A stretch of 64,000 nt of DNA from the NCBI RefSeq assembly GCF_028389875.1, contig NW_026907676.1:444001-508000 (forward strand), in the 5' to 3' direction. This DNA comes from Rhea pennata. Lineage: Eukaryota > Chordata > Aves > Rheiformes > Rheidae. The notes beneath the pieces were generated by a model. The model saw nothing but the letters and a program-made list of their open reading frames with translations. It was not told the DNA's origin and ran no database searches. A program made the position numbers and the translations under genes. Positions 46,735 to 58,927 of the stretch are shown here, in pieces (the first letter of the stretch is position 1; the number at the start of each line of letters is the position of its first letter).

Positions 46735-47369
46735 ATGTGCCCTTGTGGCCAGGAAGGCCAACGGTATCCTGGGGTGCATTAGGAAGACTGTTGCCAGCAG
46801 GTTGAGGGAGGTGATCCTGCCCCTCTACTCAGCCCTGGTGAGGCCTCATCTCGAGTACTGTGTCCAGTTCTGGGATCCCCAGTACAAGAGAAACATGGGA
46901 ACTTCTGGAAAGAGTACAGCGTAGGGCTACAAAAATGATTAAAGGACTGGAGCATCTCTCTTATGAAGGAAAGCTGTGACAGTTGGGCCTGTTTAAACTG
47001 GAGAAGAGAAGCCTGAGAGGGGATCTTATCAATGTCTATAAAGACCTTAAGGAAGGGTGTTAAGTGGATGGGGCTGGAATCTTCTCAGTGGTGCCAAGTG
47101 ACAGGACAAGGGGCAATGGGCAAAAACTGAAACACGGGAAGTTCCACCTGAATATAAGGAAGAACTTCTTTATGGTGAGAGTGACGGAACACTAGAATAG
47201 GTTGCCCAGAGAGGCTGTGGAGTCTCCTTCTCTGGAGATATTCAAAAGGCACCTGGAGAAAATCCTGTCCAACATGCTCTAGTTGACTGTGCTTGAGCAG
47301 GAGGATGGGACCAGAGGATCTCCAAAGGTCCCCTCCAGTGTCAACCATTCTGTGATTCTGTGATCTCTC
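46735..47369 (+). mobile_element. CR1 LINE, 5'-truncated, 3' end
   Basis: Same insertion as 4680-5349 with the same boundaries, but without the A-rich expansion. It runs from ggaatgtgcccttgtggcca to the octamer tail 'attctgtgattctgtgat'. Several substitutions separate it from the A copy, more than in the flanking sequence. Confidence 0.93.
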
Positions 47370-47834
47370 ACAGTATTCAAGGGGGATGGAGCCTTCCTGC
47401 AAGAGTCACCCCAGGACAGTGCAAAGACGAGGAAGAGCAGGAAGGCTGGTTGTAGGGACATTCTCAAACTCCAGCAGCTGCAGAGATGGGAGCTGCTGCC
47501 ATTGCAAACACCTAAATGAGCCAAAATGCATGTTCTGAGGTGCAGCACTGTCTTACAAGCTCTGCACCGGAGCCTGGACAGCAACACTGCAGTCTGTGGG
47601 CATGTCCTCAGAAGCCCAGACTCAAAAATGTGGAGGATTCAGGGAGCCAGGGCTGTACAGTCTCCCAGGAGAGGCAGGTGTGGTGGGAGATCCAGGCAGT
47701 ACAGTTTCCCAGGAGAGGCAGGGCACCAGGGGGACGCAAGGTGTCAGGGGTTGTACCCAGGGGAGAAGCACTGCCCTGAGGTGATGCTGAAAAGCCTGGG
47801 GCCAATAGAGGTCCAAAGATGAGAACTGCTTTCC
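47370..47834. other. Inverted-repeat spacer, unit D
   Basis: Equivalent to 5350-5814. It contains a local duplication of 'cagtctcccaggagaggcag' / 'cagtttcccaggagaggcag' at about 47658 and 47699. No gene. Confidence 0.5.
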
Positions 47835-49170
47835 CTAAGCTCAACTAGGAGGAAAACTGGACACAATTCATGGGAAAGGGGAACACTTCCCCAGATTTGC
47901 CACCTGATCTCCCCTATGGCTTTGGAGCCTGGGAAGGACCAGCGTCCCTGGTAAAGCTCTCTGGATGATGTGTACTAAGGGCACGTTTGCTCTTTTGTGG
48001 TATCTCATCTCCACCTCAAGCACTGCAGACGAAAAGCTTTGCTGAGCACTTTTAAAAACAAAGAATCTGTTTTGGTGCTTCAGGGCGGAAGACCACATCC
48101 TGTCCTATGCTGTTCTACAGCCTACTTCTACAAAGAGAGTGACCCACAGTAGTTATCAGTTTTGAAGCTCACCGAAGCGAACCACAGAATAAACCAGTTT
48201 TGAAGCTCACTAAAAGCATGTCAGTGCGTGGTCAGACTTTGTGCTGTCATGTGGATGCCATATGACTCTGATCCTGTCTTTGAAAGGTGTCAACCTCCAA
48301 TCCAACCCCCAAGCCCCAGCTTCCTGCAGAGGTCTGCCCAGTGCAGAGACCTGTTCGTGCAGGATCCTAAAATGATCCCTCTAGTGCTTCATTTTAAATA
48401 TTTCACATCCTTCGGCACCATCTGGAGATGTTCCTGAAGGGTTTATTAGAAATATTTGGAACTTAACTGGGGTGAGGGGAGGTGACTACTTTACAGGATG
48501 TGAGGGGAAATCTCTGTGCTCTCTCCCTCGCTGTGCCATCTCCATGGCAATGACCTACTGAGCCCCCAAGTGACGCGAGCTGAGGTCACAGTGGGATGTG
48601 ACACATCACAGGAAGGTCTCCCTGGTGACATGGTGATGTCCTCACTTCCCTGCGAGGCCCAGGCGCTGCTGGGCACTGCTCTCACCCTCCCCACTGCTGC
48701 CCTTCAGAGCTGCTTCATGGCAAGCAGCAGGGACAGGAGGCAGCGGGAACATGTTGGGACTGCTCGCTAACGGGCAGAGGAGCAGGGACATCTTGGAGGG
48801 GAGTTTTGTGTGACCAGACAGGAAGAGCATCCTTCCTCCCTGCATCGAGAGGTGAGCTGAGGGCAAGGGAGCAAGGCAGACGGAGACCTCCTACACTGAC
48901 ACTATCAGCTTGGACTCCAGCTGTTTATTCCCAAGTCTCCTATGCTCTGCACCAAGGGTAAGGGCTGCAGGGGCTCCTTCCTGACATGTCCCACAGAGAC
49001 AGTTAACTGCAAAAATGGCTGTGGGCCCTGATCTGTGGGGTGGCTGGACAGTGTGGGGGCTGCCACAAGAGCCCTGCCTGAGGGTGCTGCCTGGTTCAGG
49101 GGACAATGTGGCAGCCTGGACTGCTGGGTCCTGGGAATGGGGCTGCCCTGAGCCCCAAGGCTCCTGTGCT
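47835..49170. repeat. Right arm of large inverted repeat, unit D
   Basis: Equivalent to 5815-7170 and reverse-complementary to the inner part of 45311-46580. It joins the CpG block through a C13 run (49201-49213). Confidence 0.8.
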
Positions 49171-49189
49171 CCTGGGGCTCCTCAGCCCT

Positions 49190-49870
49190 GTGGAGTGACA
49201 CCCCCCCCCCCCCAAGGCCCAGCCCAGCCCCACACATAGCAGACCCTGCCTGGCCATGACCTGGCACAGCACAAGGGCTGCCGAGCTCAAGGGCTGCCAT
49301 GGGGAGGGGGCAGGGGCAGAAGGGGCGAGAGGCCCTGCCCTGCCCTGGGGGCAGCAGCACACTGCCCGTGGGCTCCAGCGTCCCGGCCATGCCCAGGGCG
49401 CCCACGCCAGCACCAGGGCTGGCACCAGCACAGGCCCCAGGGCTTCCTCCCACGCCCGGCATGGACACAGGGTGCAGGGCAGCGAGGAGCCCCGCAGGGC
49501 CCCTGCGGCAGAGCCCAGCCATGCGGGGCAGCGGCTGGGCCCCAGGGCCCTGATCTGCACGGGCACCCAGCGCCGGGCTGCCCCAAGGCCCCATGGCACC
49601 CAACGCTGCCGCCCAGAAGATGGCGCCGTCCCGCGGTGGGGAGGAGAGGGGAGCGTCACACAGGACCACAGCGTTGCCATGGCAGCGCCCGGGGGATGCA
49701 AGGGCAGGGGGCGGGGCTGTGTCTGACTGACGGCTCTGCCAGCCAATCGGAGCGCAGCCTGTGGCTCAGCCCTGCGGAAGGAGCCAGACGCCTGCGCTGT
49801 GGGGCGGCTTCTCCCTCTGCCTGGGCCGTGAGGCCCTGCTGCCTCCAGCCCCGTGGTCGCTGCTTCCGTG
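49190..49870. promoter_or_regulatory. CpG-island-like block, unit D
   Basis: GC-rich block with the best-preserved motifs: YY1-like aagatggcg at 49617-49625, GC box gggggcggggc at 49707-49717, CCAAT box at 49743-49747. The order and spacing match unit A. These are known core elements of CpG-island promoters. That the block drives transcription is inference. A minus-strand frame across it is open, as in A and C. Confidence 0.55.
49201..49213 (+). repeat. Poly-C run (C13)
   Basis: Homopolymer of 13 C. Unit A has only a mixed CCCCCCTGCCCC here. Confidence 0.9.
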
Positions 49871-50149
49871 TGATGCTCCTGTCAGGAAATGCTCCCCAGA
49901 ATCACTTGCAGGCCTTTCCCCAGCTCCTGTGACAGGCACGCGGCTGTGGTGGTGACTCTGATCTCTTCCTGAGTCCCTGATGGGCCAGAGTCAGCCTCAC
50001 GGCTGTAAGCGCAGACCTGGCGTCTGACTTGGGGCTTCTTCCTCAGGACAGGCTTGCACCCCTGCACCAGTCTCTGAGGGAGTCCAGCCAGAATTTTTAT
50101 ACTTCTAAATGAATTAAGAGCTGGTGCGAGCAGTGACATTGGGAATCTC

Positions 50150-52275
50150 TGATTTCCAGTGTCTGTGCTGCAGAAAACTCTGCCCCATCAAAACCCCAGG
50201 GGGCTGTTGAGCTTTTTCTCCAAGATGTGGATGATATCTCTGAGGGTTGATGTGTCCTGAGGGACCCCTAGCAGCAGCCATGACTGGTCGTGTGCCCTGT
50301 GTCCCTGATGTATAGCTGCATGATGGGTGGCAGCCCTCTGTGAGGTGAGGAGTGGGCATGTGGTGTGTCAGAGTGGTGGGGTACCTTGTGGTGGGCAGAG
50401 ACGATACCCCAGTGTCCTGGTGCTCATCACAGGAGGAGGTGTCTGGAGAGAGCAGTGCTCTTTGTGAGGAGTGCCTTAGGCTGAGGGGATGAGGATCACT
50501 GTGTGGTGAGGAGGTGGCTTGGCTTGCAGCAGCCAGGTACCTTGATGGTGTGAGGCAGGGATGCTGGCAGCCTGCTGCCTTCTCTGCAATGAGGTTCAGG
50601 CCTTGTGTTTCCTCAGCTCTTGCCAGGATGTGCAGGCAGGATGCTGCCTAAAGGGCAGGGAGTGTTTCTGCTTGCTCTGAAGTGTGAACCAAGGCTGCTT
50701 TTTCCCTTTCTGCTCGCTTGCTTTTCTTCACGAGAGCTTTCCCTTGCAGCAGAGTTTGCTGAGGGAGGAGAGGGCCATGTGTGTTGCTCATTGCTGGCTG
50801 GGCGTTAGTGTGCTGGAAGCTCCTTGGAGGAGTGAAAGCTTTGTGGAGAGAGGGTCTTTATATACGGGTAAGTATGTTCCTAGGAGATGAATTGCAAGGT
50901 GCTGGTCCCTTGCTGTGCCAGATCTCCCTAGGCAAGGAGTCCCTTTGAGTAGGCGAGCCAAGCAAGAGTGCCCTGCGAGGGCTGCACCTCTCCTCCTCCC
51001 AGCTGCAGTCTCTGAATTCTCCCATCATCCTGCTGTCTGCACTGCAGCAGGGACACAAGAGAGCAGCCCACATGCAGGCAGGAGTGTGCTAGGTGTGGTG
51101 TTGTTAGGTGCTGCCACTGCTGACATGGGCAAGGCGCTGTGTTTTCTCCTGAGCCTTGGATGGGTGTGAGGAGCCCCACTTAGCTCTAGATGCATTGCTG
51201 CAAGTAGCTGGAGCCAAGGGAGTGGTGGTGAGCATAGCCGTCGTCCAAGGAAGTTGCCATCTTTTGGGCAGGCATTGAGGACCTTATGTGCTTGAAGCCC
51301 TTGACCCTTGGTGTTTTCTGCCTGAGCACTTTTAGAGTTGCCCCTCCTTTTTTGAGGGGAGAGTCCCAGAGCTTTTGCAGTGTAACCACTCTTGTTTTCG
51401 ATCTCGTCCCTGCTGAGGCCTGAGGGGATAGTCTCCCTGCAGTGCTGAGAAGTCAGGGTGCCCATGAGGGGAGCCCTGAGGGTCAAATACTTTGTAAGAG
51501 AGGAAAGAGAAATGGTCCTTCCTCCAGCCTGCCCCCTCGTGCCGGTTTAGAGGACAGTGTCTTGCACGAAAAATGGGTAAAAACAAGCTTGGCTCTCCCA
51601 CACCTTCTGTGAGGCATGTCGGGAGGCAGTGTGTCACAGTGCAGTGGGTGCCCTGTGGAGGGGGTGGAGACCCCAGTGTGTTGGTGCTGTGTGCAGGAGG
51701 AGGTGTCTGGAGGGAGCAGTGCTATGGGAGCCCTGCCAGGCTGGGAGAAGGGAGCACTGTAAGGTGAGGACTTGAGTTCACTCCCAGGGCCCAGTGTGCC
51801 GTCACAGTGTCCTTCTTGGGGATGTGATGTGGGGATTGTTGGTGACCGTGTTCCCTCCTTGGAGCATCCTTGTGTGACCCAGAGATGCTCACTGTTTGCT
51901 GATGCCTTAATGACTTTCTGTTGAATCCGGACACTCATTGCATCTTCCCATCGCAGGCCCTAAGCCATTTGAGTCCTTCAGAGAGATGGGGAGTTACTCA
52001 AATGAGTCAGAGCCATTTCTCCTCTTTGTGCCTGCCCAGACCCTTACAGATAGTGGGGATGCGAACTCACAGGAAGTCAGACCCGTTGGGGTGATGGGTG
52101 GCTTTGAGGTGCCTGTCTTTGGTCAGCACTCAAGGTGGCAACACCAAAGCCACTGGTCCCTTGGGAATGCAGTCCTAAAATAGCAAATGTATTGAGCCTG
52201 CAATGGTGGAGGACCTGTGGAGGTGGGGGTCCAGCAGCCTGATCAAGGCATGGCCCAGAGGGTGAGGATGCTCCA
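50150..52275. other. Unit D 3' part, no gene
   Basis: Non-coding sequence shared with A and C. 51553-52355 is the part deleted from C. No gene is recognised. Confidence 0.45.
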
Positions 52276-52279
52276 GTCC

Positions 52280-52500
52280 TTGTCCCGTCAAGTTCTGAAT
52301 ATCTCCCAGGATGGAGATTCACAATCTCTCTGGGCCTTCTCTTGCCTGGGCTGAACATACCCAGCTCTTCCAGCCTCTCCTTATCTGCCCCATGCTTCAG
52401 CCCCTAACCATTTTAGTGTCCTTGTGCTGGACTTCCTCCTGTGTGTCAGTGCCTTTCAGGAACTGGGAAGCTCAGACAAGACCAAGCATCCAAAAAAAGG
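52280..52500 (-). mobile_element. Old CR1 fragment
   Basis: Reverse-strand CR1 3' pieces ('ggatggagattcacaatctc', 'ctgggctgaacatacccagc'). Same insertion as 10620-10990 but internally shorter. Confidence 0.65.
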
Positions 52501-54330
52501 TCTTAGTTTTGCCAAAACCAGGAGTCCAGTGTCTCCAAGGGCCCAGATGTCTGTACTCTGATGATTGTTCGGTTCAGTACAGAGGGGCGACATTTGCCCC
52601 AGGCTGCTGTGACTATGTAAGGCCAGCAGAACTGATAATAACCCTCCAATTCTTTCTTTCTAGGTTCCTCCACTCATGTAGGCTCCCAGTGCAGTGCTAG
52701 TGCCCACATGGCTGGTGGGAGGATGCCAGGGTACATCGCTGTAGCTGTCAACATCTTTACCAAGATCATGACCCTCTGAAAGCAGCTGCAAGTGACTGAG
52801 GTGAGGCTACATATGGATGCGAAGGCTCCCCTCAATGCACCTGGCTTCCATGGGTGACAGGGTGTGAGTTCACCTCCTGGTACCTCTGCTCTCCTTCTGC
52901 TTCCTCATGTCACAAATGCTATTACTACTGGCCTGCTCAGCAAATGCTATTGTGCCCCTCCTTTCCTATGGGGCTATAAAATGGCCAGTAAGATGAATTA
53001 AAGACTCTCTTCTTAAAGTGCAGCATGTCTTGAAGGCCTATGTCTAAGTGCCTGAAAGCCTCCTGTGTGTGAGCTGAGGAAGTCTCGCAGTGCTTGGGCT
53101 TCTCACCCTGCAAGGGATGAAGATGTGCCCAGTGCCAGGCAGCAGGTGGCACTAAGACATCAGCCAGTGCCCCACGAGTACAGGTACAGAGCCAGGTCTC
53201 CTGCTCCATGGCCTGTGCCCCCAGGGCAGCTAGCATTTCAGCAGACCTCCAGTCTGGGGTGGTCTCATTGCTTGGGTCTCAGTTCAAAGACTCTGCACCC
53301 TTTCTCCCTTCACAGAGCCTCCCTGCCCAACTGATGAAAGGAAAGGGACAGAGGTTGCTTTGGGCTCAGGAGACCTGCAGGACCTCCAAGCATTTCTGAA
53401 TTGTGTCTGTAACTTCAGCATTAGAAAACAAATCCCCTAACCATTGTCCCCAGGTGGAGGTTCATGGCATGGTGGGGTCCAGGGACGAGGCAGCAGCCTG
53501 CTGTGCCCACAGGGAGCAGCATCCTTCCCTCTGAAAGCAGCAGCATTGCCCAAGGAGCCAGCTGTGGCCCTGGTCTTGTGCTCAGTTTTTTCCACATGCC
53601 TTGTGAGCCCAGAGTGCCTTGGCCACTTTCTGGTGTCACCACAAGAGCTTCTGTGTGTGTCTGGGCTGAGTAGCCAAGGGAAGGCAGTGAGCAGAGCAGT
53701 GCCTGGGGAGTGTGCAAGTGGTGAGTGTCCTGCATCCTGAAGGGAATGGCTCTGGGGATTTGTCCTGCCTGTGGCTTTGGTGTGGTGATCCAGAGAGCTG
53801 TGCAGACAGGCAGACTCATGGCTGTTTCTGACGGATGACCAGTTGTCTCTAAGTTCCTGTTGATTTTTCTTGCCTTGAGGAAACACCCTGGGAAACTGCT
53901 AGTCCCCTCCCGCTGCATAGACCTGTCCCAATGGCTCTTGTGTCTGGAGAGAGTTTGTTACTGGCAGTTTTGGGAGCTTCTCTGTCCCCCCTCTCCTGCT
54001 CTTTCTGAAGAGAGGGAGAGGAAGCAACAGCCATATGGTTGCAGGTGGGAGAAAGCCTCACTTGTCTCCCATGGGAGCAAGCACTGAGCTGCTCACCTTC
54101 CCCACTGGGGAGAAGTGGTGAGAGTCATGAAACCCAAGACACATGTTTGTAAGCAGTGGTTCCCAGGAGAGCTGGGAGCACAGATGTCCCACTGTTATCT
54201 CTGAAGTACAAATAAAGAGTTTAAGACATGCAGTCACATCTGGCCATTCCAGCGTGTCTGAGTTCCCTGAGTACCTCATATGCCAGCAGAAGGTGGCAGG
54301 CCGTGAAAACAGCCAGGCCGAACATGGCTT
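52500..54330. other. End of unit D, no gene
   Basis: Shared with C (35720-37517). The minus-strand frames of 149-165 codons at 53421-53918 are open in both copies, but only because the copies are near-identical. No domain. Polyadenylation hexamer AATAAA at 54211-54216. Confidence 0.45.
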
Positions 54331-54339
54331 GGATGCACA

Positions 54340-55010
54340 GAGTGACTTTTTTTCCCCTGGTGTGCCTGATAGGTCAGTTAAAGGCACATGTATGATATGT
54401 GTGCCTGTAAAGTCACTCGGGACTATGTTAATGACAGGTCAGTAGAAGGCACGTTCCTTGGATGTTGCTTGTGAGGTCACTTTGTTCTCTGGGGTTGATT
54501 GACCATCAGCAGGCTCTTGGTTGGTGCAGGTTCCTGTTCTGTCACCTCTGTGTATTCTCCAAATAAACAAGAAACTGATTAATAGCTTCAGTGTGGACTT
54601 TGAGGTCCTTTCTGCCTGAGTACCTGATAGGCCAGCAGCAGGCTCATGGGGAGGATGGGTGCTTGTGAGGTCCCTTTATCCTCAGTACCTGATAGGCAAG
54701 CTGCTGGCACCTGGCTTGGGTGCTGACTGTGAGGTGACTTCTGCCTCAGCACCTCAGAGGCCAGGGAGAGGCACCTACCTGCTGTTTGTGCAGATTGGGA
54801 GGTGCTTCTGCCTCAGTCCGTGATAGGCCAGCAGTAGGCACATGGCTTCGAGGCTGAGTGTAAAGTCAATGTAGCCTTGGTATGCACATTGCTGCTGCTG
54901 CCACTTGCGAGGTCAATGGTGAGTCAGTAGCTGATAGGACAACTGCAGGGACACAGTTTCAGGGCTTAATGTGAGGCCCCTTTTCAATCCATACCTGGTA
55001 GAGCAGCGTC
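54340..55010 (+). repeat. Degenerate minisatellite, unit about 60-68 bp
   Basis: About ten imperfect tandem copies. The common pattern is gtgaggtc plus cttt, then gcctcagtacctgataggcc, then agcaggcacatggctt and a variable end. Clear copies start near 54470, 54600, 54663, 54729, 54798, 54910 and 54972. One interval (about 54530-54598) holds non-matching sequence with AATAAA. The array abuts the end of unit D. Confidence 0.75.
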
Positions 55011-56790
55011 ATGGAGATTACTGGTGGCTTGTCTTGGTTACTGCCCTTTTCCTACCTTTGATCCTTCCCTAAACACTCCATAGTAAGTCTTGCACCATCC
55101 CAGCATTCCAAAATGACTCTCATACACCCATAGGCAGTAACTCCCATCCTCAGTCTGCAAGGCCATCCTGGGAGGCTCTCCCATTGGGTGTATGTGAGTC
55201 TTACACACGGATATGTTGGATCTGCTCTGAACGAATGTTTCTCCTCAGTAATTTGTAATTATTTCTCTGAAAACAGGGTGATTCATGTCCTAGAAATGCT
55301 GATTCTTCCTCTTTCTTTCTTAGGGAAGTATGAGGAGTTAGGTCAGATTAAAATGCTATGTGGGTTATGTGTGTAATCCCACCTGACCACGATAAATGTC
55401 CTGAGGACATCAACTCCATAGTGCATTTCCTTGCACTGATCATAACTGATAGGGGCCATAGCATCCATAGATCTAACTTACTAAGACCTTTTCAACCTCT
55501 GTGTGCCTCCGCTCCCCCCTGCAAAAGGATGTGTCAGACGTTCAAGAGCCAAGATCTAAAACAAATTAAAGTGATGGAAGTGCAAGCCAGGCAGACAATA
55601 GCACTATTTAAAAGCTTAAACGACAACAAACATATTGAGCAGCAATTGTGCACTGAGATTAAAGGCATGCTGGAGGATTTTATTGAACACCATCTGAAGG
55701 ATGCCTAGGGACTCTTTGGGTGCATCCAGGTATCTGGAAGGCGTTTTGGATGCTCTCCAGTGTGCTACCATCACAGTACAGTGATCCTCCAGAGCAGGAT
55801 GTGAGTGTCACGTCATGCCAAACTGAGTATCTCAGATTGTGGTCTAGGCTCACTTTGTCATCATTAGAGAGACAGCGGAAGATCTGGAAGAATCTGGAAG
55901 ATGATCTGTCTTCTTCTGAGGGAGACACAGAAATAAGCCCGGTGAATCAGTCTGGCTCCTTTTTCTGCCAGTGGTCAGCAAGTCAGTTTTGAAAAGATGT
56001 TACCTCAGATCCTTGTTCCACCCTGATCCTCTTCCCTAGACATTCCTTAGTCAGTTTTGCACAGCCCCCCCAAGCACCTCTTGAATATCCAAAGTCTTAA
56101 TGTCTTGTTTCCCACTTCTTATCTATTACAAAGTCTAGGTTGGCCCTCTCCAAAGCTACGCTTGTACTTTCTTCATGACACATCAATTAATGACTGGGGA
56201 ATGTTGGTCTCGGCATCATCTCTGTTACTCCTTGTCTATCATGTTTATGTCTATGTGGGTTTTTTAAGTGCTTTCTCTTTACTTATTATCCCTTTTGCAC
56301 TGGAATGGTCTGAGACCAGATAATCTTCATGAAGCAGATGCTCTCACATTATGCATACCCTTATGTCAGCCAGACAAGCGTACTGACCAGCAGCTTGTTG
56401 ACATGGAACTGCTCCCTTTCTTTGCCCCTCCCTTCCATTTCACCATTCTTCCTCTTCTTGATTCCCCTGGATCTCCTCTTTTCCCCACTTTTGGCCTTCT
56501 GCGTGGACATCTCAGAATAAGCTTTCTACATTCCCCTAATCCTCGTAAAACATGCCAGACCAAATTCTACGCAGTGTGACAGCCTCTCTCCAATATCCCC
56601 GGAAGAGTCTCCCCTTTCCCAGGAGACCCCGGATAATTTTGTGCCCTTGTGATCAGTTAATGGATCGGGGCTTGATCCTCTGCAGGTCCATAGTGGGAAG
56701 GTTTACTCAGTGCCCATCCATCAGTGACCTGAGAGCTCTGGTCTCTCTCATCTGCTGCTCAGTACTCTAGAGGGCTGGTTGCTATTCAGA
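55011..56790. other. Intergenic with one unexplained frame
   Basis: Mostly featureless. A 116-codon plus frame (55358-55708) reads more protein-like than its neighbours, with a helical-looking C-terminal half (SLNDNKHIEQQLCTEIKGM). I do not recognise it. It is most likely chance or a remnant. Confidence 0.3.
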
Positions 56791-56794
56791 GGAA

Positions 56795-56990
56795 CCTCAA
56801 CGCACTGCAGATTTGGGCTGGCAGGAGCCTCCTGAAATTCAGGCAAGGAAAGGAGAGAGTCTTGAACCTGGGGTGGGATAACCCCAGTAGCCCTGTGCAA
56901 AAGGTGAGCACACGCCTGACTGATGAGAGATCAGCTTTTCAGAAGAGGACTTGTGACTCTTGGTGAGAAAGCTGAAGAGGATTCAGGAGT
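56795..56990 (+). mobile_element. Old CR1 fragment
   Basis: Resembles the CR1 stretch preceding the 3' region ('gggctggcaggagcctcctg', 'cctggggtgggataacccca', 'cagcttttcagaagaggact'). Short and diverged. Confidence 0.5.
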
Positions 56991-57585
56991 GTTTCTTGGT
57001 GGCAAATACCATCAAGTAGGATGAGACTCCCAAGGTCCCATAGCACAGGGAGATAAAGGAGTTGAGATGCATGGGGAATGTGGTCCCCAGGCCCACCCCT
57101 GTCCTAGGCTCTGGAGGACTGGTAAAAGCTTTGCAATAGGAATGAGGGCTGGGGAGAGAAGCCTGATACTCTAAGAGTAAAGGAGTTGGGAGGAAGGATG
57201 ATAGTGCCATCTCCCTACAAGAAGGTGATGGGTGAGGAGCAGAGCTGCAGCTGGAGTCAGAGAAGAACAGCTGGAGTGGGTTTTGCTGTTACCTCAGTGG
57301 ACAGGGACAGTGTGGAAGAGGGAGGCCCAGGTGTTGCTTGAATCTCTTTTGCTAACCCTCAGCAACAGGAACTGCCTGCCTCACTCAGGCTTTTCCATTT
57401 CCTCTTGCTGCTGGAGAAGGCATGAGTGCTCACCCCATCCAACCACTTGTTGTAACCCTAGCTGGTCCTTGAGGTTGTGCCAAGCCAAAGGAGGGAATAT
57501 AGTTGAGGTGGGTTTAACCCACCTGAGCCCCCAAACAGAAACGGCACATTTTTTCTTAGAAGTCCAGAGAGATGTAATATTCACT
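56991..57585. other. Intergenic, nothing recognised
   Basis: No domain-bearing frame or clear repeat. Confidence 0.4.
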
Positions 57586-57589
57586 GCCG

Positions 57590-57720
57590 GCTGACATGCC
57601 AGCTTCTACCCTAGAAATGTGCAATGCTGAGGGAGATGTCTCCCATCTCAGGGACCAAAAGCAAGATGGATCCCCCCAGGCGTGCCCGTGGAAGGAATTC
57701 ATCTGCCATCCCAAATTTAT
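57590..57720. repeat. 3' flank shared by two minus-strand OR loci (copy 2)
   Basis: Partner of 16890-17010 (shared 'gagatg-ctcccatct' and 'accctggaaatgt' / 'accctagaaatgt' blocks). It lies downstream of the OR pseudogene at 57888-58927. Confidence 0.6.
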
Positions 57721-57887
57721 TCCTTCCAGATTCTCCGAGAAAGAAAACAGTTGATACATGTAGGAACACCACACTCCTTATAATCAAAGAAAAAGTTAAT
57801 GCATGACCTTTTTAACTTTTTCTAAAATAAAAGCATTTCTTTCCACAGAGCTTTCCCTTTCCTCCCATTAACACTCCACAGGCAATC

Positions 57888-58927
57888 TCAAGGCCGCACA
57901 CTTCTAAAGAGATCTTGCAGTACACAGTACTTGGCTTTGTAGAAGTTAGAAGTTGTTTGTGCCCATGTCAACTGGCATGAGCCCTGGGTACCACCCAAAT
58001 CTTTCCTGAGTGCTTTCCTCAGGGCCTTCCTGAGCTCCTTGCTCTGCAGACTGTAGGTGAGGGGATGGACCAGGGTGGTGAGGATGGTGTAGAAGGAGAA
58101 CACCTTGTTGAGCTGTCTGAGTCTGGAGGTTCTGGGCAGCATGTGGACAATGATGAGGGTGCCATAGAAAACAGTGACGACAGTGAGGTTCGAGGAGCAG
58201 GTGGAGAAGGCCTTCTGCATGCCCATGCTGGAGGGGATCCTCAGGATGGCAATTATGATGGACACGTAGGAGGCCAGCGTGATCAGGAAGGGGAAGACTG
58301 AATCCAGGAGAGTCAGGATGAAAGTTACTATTTTAACTACACTGGTGTCAGTGCAGGCGAGCTCCAGCAAAGGAGTAAAATCAGAGAAGAAGTTGTCAGT
58401 TGCAGCAGGGCCACAGAACTTTAACCTTGATAAGAAGACAGTGGCTACTATAGAAAAGACCAAACCCCCAGCCAAGACCCAGCTGCCATCAGGAGACAAA
58501 CCTTCCAGGTCATGAGGCTTGCATAGAGCAGGGGCTGGCGTATGGCCAAGTACCGATCATAGGACATGGATGCCAGCAGGAAACATTCTGTAACTGCAAA
58601 ACCAATGAAGAAATAGAGCTGAGTCATACAACCCTGAGCAGAGATAGTCCTGTCCCCAGTCAGGAAGCTGGCCAACAGCTGGGGCAGGATGGTGGAGCTG
58701 CAGCAGGTCTCTACAAAGGACAGATTGCCCAAGAATAAGTACATGGAGCTGTGCAGATGCCGGTCTGCCACCACCAGCACAACAATGAGGCTGTTCCCAA
58801 CCACGGTCACCAAGTAGATCAGGAGCAAGAGTAGGAAGAGTGGTATATGGAGTGAGGGGATGTTCCCCATTCCCAGCAGGAGGAACTCACTTGATGATGT
58901 GCAGTTATTCCCTTTCTCTTTCTCCAT
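57888..58927 (-). pseudogene. Olfactory receptor, class II, frameshifted
   Basis: Third member of the minus-strand receptor subfamily. Start MEKEKGNNCTSS with an NCT sequon, LLLG, TM1 with GN, TM3 cysteine (ISAQGC), and MSYDRY. A missing base in the C5 run at 58465-58469 (plus strand) breaks the frame in TM4, giving 58448-58927 and 57888-58499. Further decay: PMYF in TM2 is SMYL, the EC2 FFC cysteine is Ser (NFFSDF), and NPxxY in TM7 reads HPLTY. The C-terminal tail is longer than in the relatives. The single-base loss in a homopolymer could be an assembly error, but the motif losses argue for a real pseudogene. Its start faces the OR14-like locus at 59780 about 850 bases away. Confidence 0.9.

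Larger units (their letters stand above)
41243..54330 (+). repeat. Segmental duplication unit D
   Basis: The most complete unit. It matches A from its first base and runs through the 5' part, left arm (45000-46580), CR1 spacer, right arm (47835-49170), CpG block (49190-49870) and 3' part. It then continues beyond A's end with sequence shared only with C (to about 54290). It keeps the 677 bases (41734-42410) lost from A, and the equivalent is present in E, so the loss is in A. Open frames differ from A by indels. No protein domain is recognised. Confidence 0.9.

Noticed and set aside
54340-55010. CRISPR-like array
   Set aside because: Units are imperfect over their full length with no constant repeat and unique spacers, and the DNA is vertebrate.
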